Shown: positions 53,127-62,640, counted from the first letter of the stretch. The stretch: DNA of 64,000 bases from UBA1672 sp964587815 (GCA_964587815.1 CAZPMH010000001.1:124001-188000); one strand, 5' to 3'. Numbers and translations: made by a program. The notes: generated by a model from the letters alone, not told the origin.

Positions 53127-53756
53127 TTAGACCTTGTTTCTTTTATTCATTGGCTTTCCTGCCTGCTCGACAATCTGCTCTTGAAGGTTTCGCACCTCTT
53201 CTTCGCCTTCTTCACTGCCCTCTTCAGCCAAAACCATTTCGTTGTAGAAACGGCGGAAAGCTTCGGCGTTGGAGATGTAGGGCACGCGCAGCATACGGTT
53301 ACCCGTTCCCATCACGACCACATTCGCGTAGCCGAAAATGTGACCCGGGAGCATACGCTCAAGGTCAATACTTTCGATTTTACTGAGGCGAATATCGACC
53401 ACATCCATTTGAAGCAGGCCATATCGTGCCAGCACACGTTTATTCGTGATTGCCAACAACAGATAATGTTGAGTTAAAATAGAGACAGCCAACATCAGTA
53501 GACCGACAAAACCGAAAAGGAAGCCAAACGCGGTGATTGATGTTATAAAGAAAATGCAGGCCAAAATCAGCACTGCAACGGTTTTCCAATAAAGCGCTCC
53601 GTGTAAGTTTGCCCTTAAAATCACTTCTTCGCCGCGCACCATCATGCGCTCTAGTTCTTTATCCTGAAAAGTTTTGAACTTTTTTTGACGCTGCTTTGGT
53701 TGCGGGTTTTTCGTTTTTCTTTCCGCTTTCTTTTGATCTTTTTTGTTGTCTGTCAT
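53127..53756 (-). CDS. PH-domain (bPH2) membrane protein B
   Basis: 209 aa. A basic N-terminal leader (KKDQKKAERKTKNPQPKQ) precedes two hydrophobic helices (~60-80, 82-103) and a bPH2 fold with LAITNKRVLARYGLLQMDVVDIRLSKIESIDLERMLPGHIFGYANVVV, the family pattern of strands. Probably a regulatory or scaffolding membrane protein. Its start overlaps the stop of the upstream PH gene by 4 bases (ATGA). A terminator follows at 53065-53097. Confidence 0.8.
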   Translation of the reverse strand: MTDNKKDQKKAERKTKNPQPKQRQKKFKTFQDKELERMMVRGEEVILRANLHGALYWKTVAVLILACIFFITSITAFGFLFGFVGLLMLAVSILTQHYLLLAITNKRVLARYGLLQMDVVDIRLSKIESIDLERMLPGHIFGYANVVVMGTGNRMLRVPYISNAEAFRRFYNEMVLAEEGSEEGEEEVRNLQEQIVEQAGKPMNKRNKV

Positions 53757-54283
53757 CGTGCCTTCGCCTCCTCTATCCCTCTACGGAATGAAATTGGATC
53801 CTCAATCGGAGGCAACAAGACCTCCCCCACACCCATACCACGCACCATAACCCTGCCATAATTGAAGATACGGCCTAAAACGGGCTGCAAAACATTTACA
53901 CCTTCAATACGGTCAATACTGATTTCGCCAACGTGACGCGCGACAAGCCCGCGTTTATACACAAGACGATTATTTGTAATAGCAATTTCGGTTGTGACCT
54001 TCGTCACCATCATTTGTGCGAATTTCACCAAACCAAGCACAAAGAATAAAAATGCACCGACGCGCACGCCGGGATGAATAATTTGGATAGATTTAAAAAA
54101 GCCTGTGTTTGGCGGCAATTTCCCTAAGAAGCTGTAGGCGTTATACGCGATGATCATAATGACGATGGCGCCAAAAAAGCCCCATACGATCGACATGAAC
54201 GCGTTTACTGTATACATCCAATGGAATTTTCCAACGTGAATTAGCTCTTCATCAGGGCCGAGAGATTGTTGAACATAAAGCAT
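53753..54283 (-). CDS. PH-domain (bPH2) membrane protein A
   Basis: 176 aa with two transmembrane helices (~29-50 and ~75-93) and a bPH2 domain, where EIAITNNRLVYKRGLVARHVGEISIDRIEGVNVLQPVLGRIFNYGRVMV matches the pattern of the next gene. The two proteins look like paralogues, similar to YdbS/YdbT pairs. No enzymatic motif. Downstream gene overlaps by 4 bases; the upstream 145 bases to pfk are AT-rich and probably hold the promoter. Confidence 0.82.
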   Translation of the reverse strand: MLYVQQSLGPDEELIHVGKFHWMYTVNAFMSIVWGFFGAIVIMIIAYNAYSFLGKLPPNTGFFKSIQIIHPGVRVGAFLFFVLGLVKFAQMMVTKVTTEIAITNNRLVYKRGLVARHVGEISIDRIEGVNVLQPVLGRIFNYGRVMVRGMGVGEVLLPPIEDPISFRRGIEEAKAR

Positions 54284-54428
54284 TAATTAAATCACTTTTT
54301 CATAATAAAATATTAGAGTAATAGAGTATATATGTTCTGCGCACCCTGCAAGTTTGAAATTACTTTAAATGTGCGGATTTACACATATTTATTAAAGTCA
54401 TACAGAATTTGAAGAGAATTTACTCTTT

Positions 54429-55517
54429 TTAATCGCCGAGCGAGATACCTAACGCTCGTGCCGTATGAACAAGCATACCATCTTTTTCGACAATGTGACA
54501 TTCTTTGATTGCATCTTCAATCGGCACGTCAACAACGCCGTCATTTTGCCAGGCGACCATGCGGCCGTATTTTCCATCGGCGAGCAAATCAACGGCGCGC
54601 ACGCCAAAAGCTGATGCCAACAGGCGGTCATTGTATGTGGGCCCTGCGCCACGCTGGACGTGCCCCAGAACAGTCACGCGCGTTTCGGAATTTGTGGCCT
54701 GAGCGATTTTAACGCCGAGATAGTCCCCTATTCCGCCGTAACGGGTTTCGCCGCCATGATAGACAACTTCGTGTTTGCGCCCGTCGGGTGTTTTAACGGC
54801 TTCTGAGACGATGACGAGAGCGAAATTGCGTCCTGTTTCTTTTACGGCCTTAATTTTTTCGGCGATTTTGTCGATACTGTAGGGAATTTCGGGAATAAGG
54901 ATAACATCTGCGCCGCCTGCGATGCCTGCAGTGAGGGCGATGTGGCCTGCGTCTCTTCCCATTACCTCTAAGATCATCACACGGTCGTGGCTGGCGGCGG
55001 TAGGTTGCAGGCGGTCTAAAGCTTCGGTTGCGACGGAAACAGCTGTATCATAGCCGACGGCGAAATCGGTCATGAAAACATCATTATCAATTGTTTTCGG
55101 TACGCCGACGAAGTTTAAGTTTCCTTGCTTGACCAGCTTATTCAGGATCGCGAAGCTGCCGTCACCGCCGATGCCGATGAGTGATTCAACGCCCAAGCCT
55201 TTGAGTGACGCAATCAGCTCGTCTGAACGATCTTTCACGCTGCCATCAGGCATTTCGTATGAAAACGGATTGCGGGAATTTGTGGTTCCTAGAATTGTGC
55301 CGCCCATGCGCATGACGCTTGTGTCGAAATCAGCGGGCTTTAATTCGCGGTAGCGTGGCGGATCGTCGAGCAAGCCTGCCGTACCATTTTCTATACCGAT
55401 GACTTCCCACCCCAGCCCGTGTGCGCGAATGACAGCAGCGCGCATAACGGCGTTGAGGCCGGCGCAGTCTCCGCCACTGGTGAAAATTGCAATTTTTTTA
55501 TTTTGGGATTGGGGCAT
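54429..55517 (-). CDS. pfk: 6-phosphofructokinase
   Basis: 362 aa. Family motifs FTSGGDCAGLNAVMRA, GIGGDGSFAI, TIDNDVFMTDFAVGYDTA and EVMGRDAGHIAL. Phosphorylates fructose-6-phosphate at the committed step of glycolysis. Donor choice is mixed by the usual residue rules: GGDGS (Gly at the ATP-type position) but VPKTIDND (Lys at the PPi-type position). ATP use is more likely because of the Gly, but not certain. Divergent from the YdcH-like gene. Confidence 0.9.
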   Translation of the reverse strand: MPQSQNKKIAIFTSGGDCAGLNAVMRAAVIRAHGLGWEVIGIENGTAGLLDDPPRYRELKPADFDTSVMRMGGTILGTTNSRNPFSYEMPDGSVKDRSDELIASLKGLGVESLIGIGGDGSFAILNKLVKQGNLNFVGVPKTIDNDVFMTDFAVGYDTAVSVATEALDRLQPTAASHDRVMILEVMGRDAGHIALTAGIAGGADVILIPEIPYSIDKIAEKIKAVKETGRNFALVIVSEAVKTPDGRKHEVVYHGGETRYGGIGDYLGVKIAQATNSETRVTVLGHVQRGAGPTYNDRLLASAFGVRAVDLLADGKYGRMVAWQNDGVVDVPIEDAIKECHIVEKDGMLVHTARALGISLGD

Positions 55518-55637
55518 GGTCTCTCAGCGTTGTTTGTTAATTCTATTCATTACTTTAGGCTTAAAAGGCTACATGATTCCTTGTTATTATCAAATGAAGT
55601 CTTTCTGGCCGCGCCCTTTATGGTGGAAAAGTTTTAT

Positions 55638-55667
55638 TTTATTTTACAGGGCATTATGTGATATAAT
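55638..55667 (+). promoter_or_regulatory. Extended -10 promoter for the YdcH-like gene
   Basis: A perfect TATAAT at 55662-55667 with TGA immediately before it (extended -10). The -35 region 18 bases upstream is TTTATT, poor. Initiation near 55675 would give a ~45-base leader to the ATG at 55721. Confidence 0.5.
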
Positions 55668-55720
55668 CTATGTTCAATTTTTAAATTATATCAATAAACA
55701 AATAGTGTTTTTTAAATATT

Positions 55721-55927
55721 ATGCAAGAAGATCAAGAAGATTTGAAGCTGAAACTCAGTGAGTATCGCGGAGAACATCAGGCGCTTGATGCGCTGATTGA
55801 AACGGCTGTTAGCAGCGAGCAGCCTGTTAATTTGCTTCATATGCAACAGCTCAAAAAAAAGAAGCTGTGGTTGAAAGATATGATACAGAAATTAGAAAGC
55901 GCGCTGATCGACGATATTATTGCATAA
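55721..55927 (+). CDS. YdcH-like / DUF465 small helical protein
   Basis: 68 aa, two helices forming a coiled hairpin (LSEYRGEHQALDALIETAV, then QQLKKKKLWLKDMIQKLES). The pattern EH..LD..I......D...L..LKK.KL.LKD.I is the DUF465 signature. Function unknown; these small proteins are widespread in Proteobacteria. It has its own extended -10 promoter and is followed by an intrinsic terminator, so it is a single-gene unit. Confidence 0.82.
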   Translation: MQEDQEDLKLKLSEYRGEHQALDALIETAVSSEQPVNLLHMQQLKKKKLWLKDMIQKLESALIDDIIA

Positions 55928-55971
55928 TCAAACTATGCAGTTTTAAATAATTGCGTGCAAAAGGTTTCTCT

Positions 55972-55999
55972 ACCCCCTTGCTTTGGTTAGGGGGTTTTT
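55972..55999 (+). terminator. Intrinsic terminator between the YdcH-like gene and purE
   Basis: ACCCCC at 55972-55977 pairs with GGGGGT at 55990-55995 around a 12-base loop, followed by TTTTT at 55995-55999. It ends the YdcH-like unit 45 bases after its stop and lies just before the purE ATG at 56013, which has no other promoter that I can see. Confidence 0.75.
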
Positions 56000-56012
56000 C
56001 TATAACTGCTTT

Positions 56013-56510
56013 ATGACACATTCAGATGATAATCCAGATGTCGGCATTATTATGGGGTCTCAGTCGGACTGGGAAACCATGAAGGCCGCGCACACGATTT
56101 TACACGATATGGGCGTTGCGCATGAATGCCGTATTGTTTCCGCACACCGTACACCTGAACGCATGACTGACTACGCAACGCAGGCTTTGACGCGCGGTAT
56201 TCAAGTGATTATTGCAGGTGCCGGAGGGGCTGCGCATTTACCCGGTATGGTGGCAAGCATGACACCGCTGCCCGTTCTTGGTGTTCCTGTTGAGAGTAAA
56301 GCATTGAAAGGCATGGACAGCTTGTTATCCATCGCGCAAATGCCTGGTGGTGTGCCTGTCGGCACACTTGCGATCGGTCAGGCGGGCGCGAAAAACGCAG
56401 CGTTGCTTGCGTGCTCTATTCTCGGGCTTTCTGATGAAACCATCATGGCGAAGTTGATGGCTTATCGTGAGAAGCAGAGCCAGAGCGTTGCGGAACATCC
56501 CACGGATTAA
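56013..56510 (+). CDS. purE: N5-carboxyaminoimidazole ribonucleotide mutase PurE (class I)
   Basis: 165 aa from the ATG at 56013; the frame opens at 55983 but that would run through the terminator stem. Motifs GIIMGSQSDWETMKAA, SAHRTPERM (catalytic His) and IAGAGGAAHLPGMVAS. Works with PurK in the carboxylation step of purine synthesis. purK follows after 15 bases. Confidence 0.95.
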   Translation: MTHSDDNPDVGIIMGSQSDWETMKAAHTILHDMGVAHECRIVSAHRTPERMTDYATQALTRGIQVIIAGAGGAAHLPGMVASMTPLPVLGVPVESKALKGMDSLLSIAQMPGGVPVGTLAIGQAGAKNAALLACSILGLSDETIMAKLMAYREKQSQSVAEHPTD

Positions 56511-56525
56511 AACAGGTCGTCGTTT

Positions 56526-57650
56526 ATGTCACAAGCCAGCTTTTCGTCAGGACTAACCTTAGGGATATTGGGCGGTGGTCAGCTTGGTCGCATGAGTGCG
56601 GTTGCGGCGGCGCAATTGGGAATATCGGTCGTGATTTTCTGCCCTGAGGATAACAGCCCCGCGGCGAAGGTCGCCTCTCGACACATCAAGGCTGATTACG
56701 ATGACGGCGCAGCGCTACAGACATTTAGTGATTGTGTTGATTATATCACCTATGAATTTGAGAATATCCCCGTTGAAACAATTGATATTCTTTCGGCGAT
56801 GAAAGATGGCGGTGTTTTCCCATCACGGAAACTTTTGGATGCGTCGCAGGATCGGATTAAAGAAAAGAGTTTTTTGAATAAGCATGGCTTAGACACAGCA
56901 CGCTGGGCGCGTGTTGAGAGCATTAAAGATATCAAAGATTTCTGTAAAAAGAACGATGTTCAAGACTTCATTATTAAAACAGCGCGTTTTGGTTATGACG
57001 GTAAAGGGCAGATTTCAGGACAAGCGGAAAATTTAACCGACGATGCAAACCTTTCCGAGTTTCTTGATGATCGCTCTGACGTATCGTTGATCATTGAAGA
57101 GAAAATCAATTTTTCTTCAGAAGTTTCCGTTATTGTGGCGCGCGATTTTGAAGAGACATCAAAGAGTTATGGGCCGATGTTAAATCAACATAAGAACCAT
57201 ATTCTTGATACGACGACTTATCCTGCTGGACTGGATGATTCGTTGAATATTGCATCGCTGGGAATGGCGCAGAAAATTGCGGATGCCGTGAATTTACGTG
57301 GTGTGCTGACCGTTGAATTTTTTGTCTGTGAAAGCGGGAAGTTATTGGTGAATGAAATTGCTCCGCGCCCGCACAATTCAGGGCATTGGACGATTGATGC
57401 CTGTGCCGTCTCACAATTTGAAAATCATGTACGGTGCGTTTGCGGTCTACGCGCCGCACCCGCGCGGGTTCACAGTGATGCTATCATGCACAATTTGATC
57501 GGTAATGACGTGGAAGAGATTTACGCGCACTTACAAGACACTGATGCGGATGATGATGCGCATTGTGTTCATCTTTACGGAAAAAAGGTTGTCCGTGAAG
57601 GGCGCAAGATGGGGCATGTCACAAATTTATACCCCAAAGGCTCACTGTAG
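56526..57650 (+). CDS. purK: N5-carboxyaminoimidazole ribonucleotide synthase PurK
   Basis: 374 aa ATP-grasp enzyme. GGGQLGRMSAVAA at the N-terminus, FIIKTARFGYDGKGQ (ATP loop), LIIEEKINFSSEVSVIVAR, and VNEIAPRPHNSGHWTIDAC. Carboxylates AIR at N5 using ATP and bicarbonate. Coupled to purE. Its stop codon lies within the loop of an intrinsic terminator (57631-57665). Confidence 0.95.
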   Translation: MSQASFSSGLTLGILGGGQLGRMSAVAAAQLGISVVIFCPEDNSPAAKVASRHIKADYDDGAALQTFSDCVDYITYEFENIPVETIDILSAMKDGGVFPSRKLLDASQDRIKEKSFLNKHGLDTARWARVESIKDIKDFCKKNDVQDFIIKTARFGYDGKGQISGQAENLTDDANLSEFLDDRSDVSLIIEEKINFSSEVSVIVARDFEETSKSYGPMLNQHKNHILDTTTYPAGLDDSLNIASLGMAQKIADAVNLRGVLTVEFFVCESGKLLVNEIAPRPHNSGHWTIDACAVSQFENHVRCVCGLRAAPARVHSDAIMHNLIGNDVEEIYAHLQDTDADDDAHCVHLYGKKVVREGRKMGHVTNLYPKGSL

Positions 57651-57665
57651 ACTTTCGGGTTTTTT
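57631..57665 (+). terminator. Intrinsic terminator overlapping the purK stop codon
   Basis: ACCCCAAAG (57631-57639) pairs with CTTTCGGGT (57652-57660) with one C-C mismatch, a 12-base loop holding the TAG stop, and TTTTTT at 57660-57665. It would separate purEK from fumC. Confidence 0.65.
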
Positions 57666-57696
57666 CATATTTAGATTTTAAGAAGGAGTATTATTC

Positions 57697-59118
57697 ATGA
57701 CACAATTGGCACAAGCACAGGGCAGCGAGCAAGTTCGCGAAGAGACAGATTCGCTTGGTGCGGTAGAGGTTCCTGCGCATCGGTATTGGGGCGCACAAAC
57801 ACAACGATCATTGCACAACTTTAAAATTGGTGGCGAGCTAATGCCCGCGCCGCTTGTTCGTGCTCTTGGTATTCAGAAAAAGGCATCCGCGCTTTCCAAT
57901 CAGCAATTGGGCGTTTTGGATGACACGCGGGCAAATGCGATTGTTCAAGCTGCTGATGAGGTGATTGACGGCACGTTGCAAGATGAATTTCCGCTTGTTG
58001 TGTGGCAGACGGGCTCAGGCACGCAAAGCAATATGAATGCGAATGAGGTGATCTCTAACCGTGCGATTGAAATTCTTGGCGGAGAGCGCGGCAGTAAAAC
58101 TCCCGTTCATCCGAATGATCATGTGAATATGGGGCAATCATCGAATGATACGTTCCCGAGCGCGATGCATATTGCGGCGGGGGAGCAGGTGCACCATGCG
58201 CTTCTCCCTGCTTTACAGCATCTGCACAACGCTTTGGATGAAAAAGCGAAGGCGTTTGAAAAGATTGTTAAAATCGGACGCACCCACATGCAGGATGCAA
58301 CGCCGCTGACCTTGGGGCATGAATTCTCAGGCTATGCCAAGCAGATTGAATATGGCATTGAGCGCGTTAAAACATGCTTGCCGCGCCTTATGCAATTGGC
58401 GCAAGGCGGCACGGCTGTCGGTACAGGTATTAACTCCAAGGCCGGATTTGCCGAAACATTTGCAGAGCATGTTTCCAAAATCACCGATCTTGATTTCGTG
58501 ACGGCGGAAAATAAGTTTGAAGCCTTGGCGGCGCATGATGCGATGATTGAAATTTCAGGTGCGCTTAATGTGATTGCGGCCAGTCTAATGAAGATTGCCA
58601 ATGATTTGCGTCTGCTCGGTTCAGGCCCGCGTTGTGGTATTGGTGAGATCAGCCTGCCTGCGAATGAGCCCGGTTCATCGATTATGCCCGGTAAGGTAAA
58701 CCCGACACAGTGTGAAGCTCTTACCATGGTATGCGCGCAGGTGATGGGTAATCACGTTGCGGTTACGATTTCGGGTTCAAACGGGCATTTTGAATTGAAT
58801 GTGTTTAAGCCGGTTATGATTTACAACGTGCTTCAGTCGATCCGTCTGATTGCGGATGGTTGCAACAGTTTCACCGATAATTGCGTGGTCGGCATTGAAG
58901 CAAATGAAGCGCGCATTGATAAGCTGCTGAATGAGAGCTTGATGCTCGTGACGGCATTAAACCCGCATATTGGCTATGATAATGCGGCGAAGATTGCGAA
59001 AAAGGCGCATCAGGACGGCTCAACTTTGAAAGAGGCTGGCGTTGCGCTTGGCTTGTTAACCGAAGAGCAGTTCGCGGAGTGGATTAATCCGCTGGATATG
59101 ATTAAGCCGCGCGATTAA
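57697..59118 (+). CDS. fumC: Fumarate hydratase, class II
   Basis: 473 aa. Signature GSSIMPGKVNPTQCEALTM, SSNDTFPSAMHIA, and TGSGTQSNMNANEVISNRA; residues TxMQDATP in the substrate site (GRTHMQDATPL). Oxygen-stable, cluster-free fumarase of the TCA cycle. AAGGAG sits before the ATG. A ribbon-helix-helix gene starts six bases after its stop. Confidence 0.97.
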   Translation: MTQLAQAQGSEQVREETDSLGAVEVPAHRYWGAQTQRSLHNFKIGGELMPAPLVRALGIQKKASALSNQQLGVLDDTRANAIVQAADEVIDGTLQDEFPLVVWQTGSGTQSNMNANEVISNRAIEILGGERGSKTPVHPNDHVNMGQSSNDTFPSAMHIAAGEQVHHALLPALQHLHNALDEKAKAFEKIVKIGRTHMQDATPLTLGHEFSGYAKQIEYGIERVKTCLPRLMQLAQGGTAVGTGINSKAGFAETFAEHVSKITDLDFVTAENKFEALAAHDAMIEISGALNVIAASLMKIANDLRLLGSGPRCGIGEISLPANEPGSSIMPGKVNPTQCEALTMVCAQVMGNHVAVTISGSNGHFELNVFKPVMIYNVLQSIRLIADGCNSFTDNCVVGIEANEARIDKLLNESLMLVTALNPHIGYDNAAKIAKKAHQDGSTLKEAGVALGLLTEEQFAEWINPLDMIKPRD

Positions 59119-59124
59119 TTGTCT

Positions 59125-59361
59125 ATGGACGCAAAGCACATACCCATAAAAAAACGCTCTGTTCGGATTAAGGGGCATGCGACCAGTGTGACCCTTGAGG
59201 AACCGTTTTGGGATGTTTTACGTGAGATTGCCGCGCTGCGCGGGTTGTCGCTGAATAAGATGATTGCCGAAATTGATGAAGGGAACCCTGACAACCTTTC
59301 GAGTGCGATCAGGGTTTTTATTTTGCGTGATTTACAGGCGCGCCTTGAGAGCGATGATTAA
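59125..59361 (+). CDS. Ribbon-helix-helix domain protein
   Basis: 78 aa from the ATG at 59125 (an in-frame TTG is at 59119). Ribbon strand KRSVRIKGHATSVTLEE, helices FWDVLREIAALRG and SLNKMIAEID, then a C-terminal segment with VFILRDLQARLE. Matches the RHH_4/DUF1778-like small proteins that sit beside fumC in alphaproteobacteria; DNA binding is plausible, target unknown. Six bases after fumC, likely coupled. A weak AGCAC/GTGCT hairpin without T tract (59368-59384) follows, separating it from asmA. Confidence 0.78.
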   Translation: MDAKHIPIKKRSVRIKGHATSVTLEEPFWDVLREIAALRGLSLNKMIAEIDEGNPDNLSSAIRVFILRDLQARLESDD

Positions 59362-59394
59362 TGCTTAAGCACGTATCGTGTGCTGTTGCAAAGA

Positions 59395-62300
59395 TTACCT
59401 AAAAATATTATCCAGAACGCCTTTAATGGCTTCACCTGCCGCGTCTTCCAGCTCCTTTTTCGGATCACGCTGACCTGTAGGCTGTCCTTCTTGTGCTTGG
59501 TTTGCTGTGCCCTCTCCGCCTTCTGTTGGTGCAGGATCTTTCTTTTTACCGCCGAACAGTTTGTCCGTGATCAAATCGTCAAGCTTGCGCTGTAGCTTGT
59601 TGTTCAGATATTGGTTTAGCGCGCCTTGGCCAAACGTTTGCCCGGGATTATCGAGAGAACCGCTGAAGCTCATTTCGAAGGGTGGAATTTCATCGGTGAC
59701 GCCTTCGATTTTCTTTGCAATCATTTTGTGGTTTGTCGATAGAGTCCATGCAGGCAGATTCACGATGCCTGTTGTCTCAATGCGTGCGGTGGTGCCGTCG
59801 AGAGTCATTTCCTTGATGTCGGCGATGCCATTTTCGATTGTGAAAGAGCCGTTTAAGGTTTCAAATGCGGTTGTGCCGCCCTGTGTTGAGCCTTTCCACA
59901 GCCCTTTGATGGTGTCGCCCGGCTTGCTGTCGTAAGAGAGGGCTTTGACGAATTTGGTGACATCGACGCCGCCAAGGACGAAATTTTGGCCTGTTACGCT
60001 GCCTTTTCCTGACAGATCGTGGATTAGTGCGGCGGGGCTGGCTCCTGTGCTTTTGACATTCACGTTGAAATTTCCTGAGCCTGATAATTTTACGAGTCGC
60101 GTTCCGACCATGGATGCGGCGACTTTTGCAATATCAACATTGTTGAAGCTGGCATCACTTTCGAAGACGATCGGTTGGCGCGGTTTTTCGGATGTTTGAA
60201 CCTTAATGTTCGTGTTAATTAAGCCGCCGAAAATTGAGGCTTTCACGTCTGAAAGGTCTAAATTCCCGTTGTTCAGCTTTATCTTCATCGACGGATTGCT
60301 GAGCGGCCAATCGCCATAATCTATTTTTGATGCTTTCAGGCTAAGATCAGCATTTAGTGTGTGGAGGACTGACACGTCGATCGGCTCTTTTGACCATCGC
60401 CCGCTTCCCGATGAAGCTGCGCCTGAGCCGCCTGATGACGCACCGCCTTCATTCATCACTGACGGAATTGTGATTGTGCCGAAAGTGAGATCGCCGCTTA
60501 ATGCAGGTACTTTTCCGCCTGTTTTGGCTGTCAGGTTTCCTGTCACGCTCATGCCTGATAAGTCGCCTTTGACGTCATTGAGTGTATAGGTGTCACCGTT
60601 TTGTGAGACTTTAGCGTAAATGTCGATGGGTTTGCGCATATTTGCGCCCTGCAGTTCTGTACCCGACAGTGTTTTAACCGCTTGCGCCATGTTGGGATGT
60701 TTCAGCTGTAGGGCTATGCCATCCAAAGCCATGTTGCCGAGCGGATCATTTACATTTCCTTTTACGATGACCTCGCCTTTTAGCGCGTTGATGTTCGCTG
60801 TTACGTCGAGTTTTGACAGTGTGCCTTTGGTTTGCGCCTTAATCACTGCACTTTTCAATCCTTCGGGCAAGCCAGATGTATCCATCTCGAATTTTTTCAT
60901 CACGGCAGGCAGGTTGCCGGCGTTAATTGTGCTGTAGATATCTATATTTGGTGTCGCGCTTAGGTTTGAAAGCGTTCCTGAAATATCAGCCGATGTTGAA
61001 AAAATATTCTGCGCGGAAAATTTGTTGATTTTGAATGAATTCTCACGCGCGCTAATGTCTATATTGACGTTGCTGATTGTGTCACCGCCGTATTTCAGGC
61101 TATCGATTTTGGCGGTGATATCGGCGTTCATCGGTAATATCAATGACTTCATCATGGCTTGCGCATCTTTTGCGGATGTTTTTTGTGACGCATTTGATTT
61201 TCTGCCTGTACTGCTCGCGCCGCCTGTTGTGAGAGCCATCAGCGCATCGGCATCCAATGATTTGGACGTGACATTCATTTTCAGGTTTGAGCGGCTCGCG
61301 TTTTCAGGTGTGGTGTATGCACCCGAAAGGTTCAGCGTGTTTCCGGCGATTGTCAGGGTTGATGGTTTGATTGTGACATTGCTACCCTTCCCCGTGACAA
61401 CGAAATTTACGCTGCCTTTTGTGTTTGGCTTTATGTCTGCATAGATTTTATTCATATCAACGGGCTGCAGCGTTTGTAATGATACGTCATAGCTGAACGG
61501 GTCGTAGGACAGTTTCACCGCACCTTTTGCTTTATCGCCGCCGAGGGTGATTTCGAGGTCGTCATAGCTGAGCTTTTCAGCATCAATTGTGAGCAAACCC
61601 TTAGACATAAAAGCGGCCTCCATCGCGGCGTTTTGCTCAATTTCCGCTTGGTTAATAATCGCGGCGAGGTTATCAATTTTTGCGCTTAGTTGGCCTTGCG
61701 CGGAAAAGCTGTCTGACATATCGAGTGCACCGCTGTAGCTGAGTTCAATGTTTTCAGGCTTTAAGGTCAGCTTGATATTCGCGGGCAGTATTGAGTTTTC
61801 TTGGTCTAATTGTTTTGTTGCAACATCAAAATTGATGGCGTTGCGGTTGTAAAAGAGTGACCCGCTTGCCGTATATGGACCTGCGGCGAGCGTTTGCGCG
61901 CTTAAATCTGTATTGATGTTTTGGATGGTGGTTGTTTGACCGTCGGCGCCTGCGTAATTGAATGTTCCGTCCTTAATCGAAATAGAGCCGACGGCGATAT
62001 CAGGTGATGATGAGCCACCAGAATTTTCGGTTTGGTTTGCCTCGCCCTGCTCTGCTCCCCCATTCATAAGCGCGTCAATTTCTGCTGTTGCGAAATTGAA
62101 CTTTCCGTCTTTGTCCGTCGCGATTGAGATGGTTGGTTTGATCAGGGAAATCGACGAGATATCCACCGCACCTTGCAAAAGCGGCAGCAGGGAAACATTG
62201 ACATTAAGGGCGCCGAATTGTGCGATTTCTTTGGTTTTTTCTGTGGCGTTCGGGTTTGTCAGCTTGACCTGCTCCACGGAAAAACGTGGCGATGGGATAA

Positions 62301-62469
62301 CGGCAAAACCAAGATTGCCATTGATCTCGACATCAAGGCCCGTTTGTTTTTTCACCTGCTCTACGGCTTGGCTTTTATATTGGTTCCAGTCGATGAAGGA
62401 CGGAGCAATAAACGCGCCACCGATCAAGACGATGATAATTACAAACAGTATTGAGAAAAACTTTTTCAC
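59395..62469 (-). CDS. AsmA family protein
   Basis: 1024 aa. GTG start with GGAG eight bases upstream. N-terminal membrane anchor (FFSILFVIIIVLIGGAFIAPSFIDWNQYK), then the AsmA N-terminal domain and a long repetitive beta-strand region, and the AsmA_2 C-terminal part (GSGNFNVNVKSTGASPAALIHDLSGKGSV). The tail is Gly/Gln/Pro rich. Such proteins are bridge-like periplasmic transporters that help move phospholipids to the outer membrane. Runs convergently with fumC-RHH. Exact paralogue (AsmA, YhjG, etc.) not determined. Confidence 0.9.
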   Translation of the reverse strand: MKKFFSILFVIIIVLIGGAFIAPSFIDWNQYKSQAVEQVKKQTGLDVEINGNLGFAVIPSPRFSVEQVKLTNPNATEKTKEIAQFGALNVNVSLLPLLQGAVDISSISLIKPTISIATDKDGKFNFATAEIDALMNGGAEQGEANQTENSGGSSSPDIAVGSISIKDGTFNYAGADGQTTTIQNINTDLSAQTLAAGPYTASGSLFYNRNAINFDVATKQLDQENSILPANIKLTLKPENIELSYSGALDMSDSFSAQGQLSAKIDNLAAIINQAEIEQNAAMEAAFMSKGLLTIDAEKLSYDDLEITLGGDKAKGAVKLSYDPFSYDVSLQTLQPVDMNKIYADIKPNTKGSVNFVVTGKGSNVTIKPSTLTIAGNTLNLSGAYTTPENASRSNLKMNVTSKSLDADALMALTTGGASSTGRKSNASQKTSAKDAQAMMKSLILPMNADITAKIDSLKYGGDTISNVNIDISARENSFKINKFSAQNIFSTSADISGTLSNLSATPNIDIYSTINAGNLPAVMKKFEMDTSGLPEGLKSAVIKAQTKGTLSKLDVTANINALKGEVIVKGNVNDPLGNMALDGIALQLKHPNMAQAVKTLSGTELQGANMRKPIDIYAKVSQNGDTYTLNDVKGDLSGMSVTGNLTAKTGGKVPALSGDLTFGTITIPSVMNEGGASSGGSGAASSGSGRWSKEPIDVSVLHTLNADLSLKASKIDYGDWPLSNPSMKIKLNNGNLDLSDVKASIFGGLINTNIKVQTSEKPRQPIVFESDASFNNVDIAKVAASMVGTRLVKLSGSGNFNVNVKSTGASPAALIHDLSGKGSVTGQNFVLGGVDVTKFVKALSYDSKPGDTIKGLWKGSTQGGTTAFETLNGSFTIENGIADIKEMTLDGTTARIETTGIVNLPAWTLSTNHKMIAKKIEGVTDEIPPFEMSFSGSLDNPGQTFGQGALNQYLNNKLQRKLDDLITDKLFGGKKKDPAPTEGGEGTANQAQEGQPTGQRDPKKELEDAAGEAIKGVLDNIFR

Positions 62470-62640
62470 GCGACATTCTCCAATGATTTTGGACCTGATT
62501 TTAAAATATATACGATCATACGCATGGCAAAGTTCAGGAGCAAGGGGAAGAATTTTAATTTATTTTTCGTCTGATGTGTAAAATGTTGATAATTATTACT
62601 TGCTGTTTTTTTATTGCTCGTGTAAATACCTATCCATGTT

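Noticed and set aside
59362..59394. Hairpin AGCAC...GTGCT between fumC-RHH and asmA as a terminator
   Set aside because: Stem is only five bases and no T tract follows on either strand.
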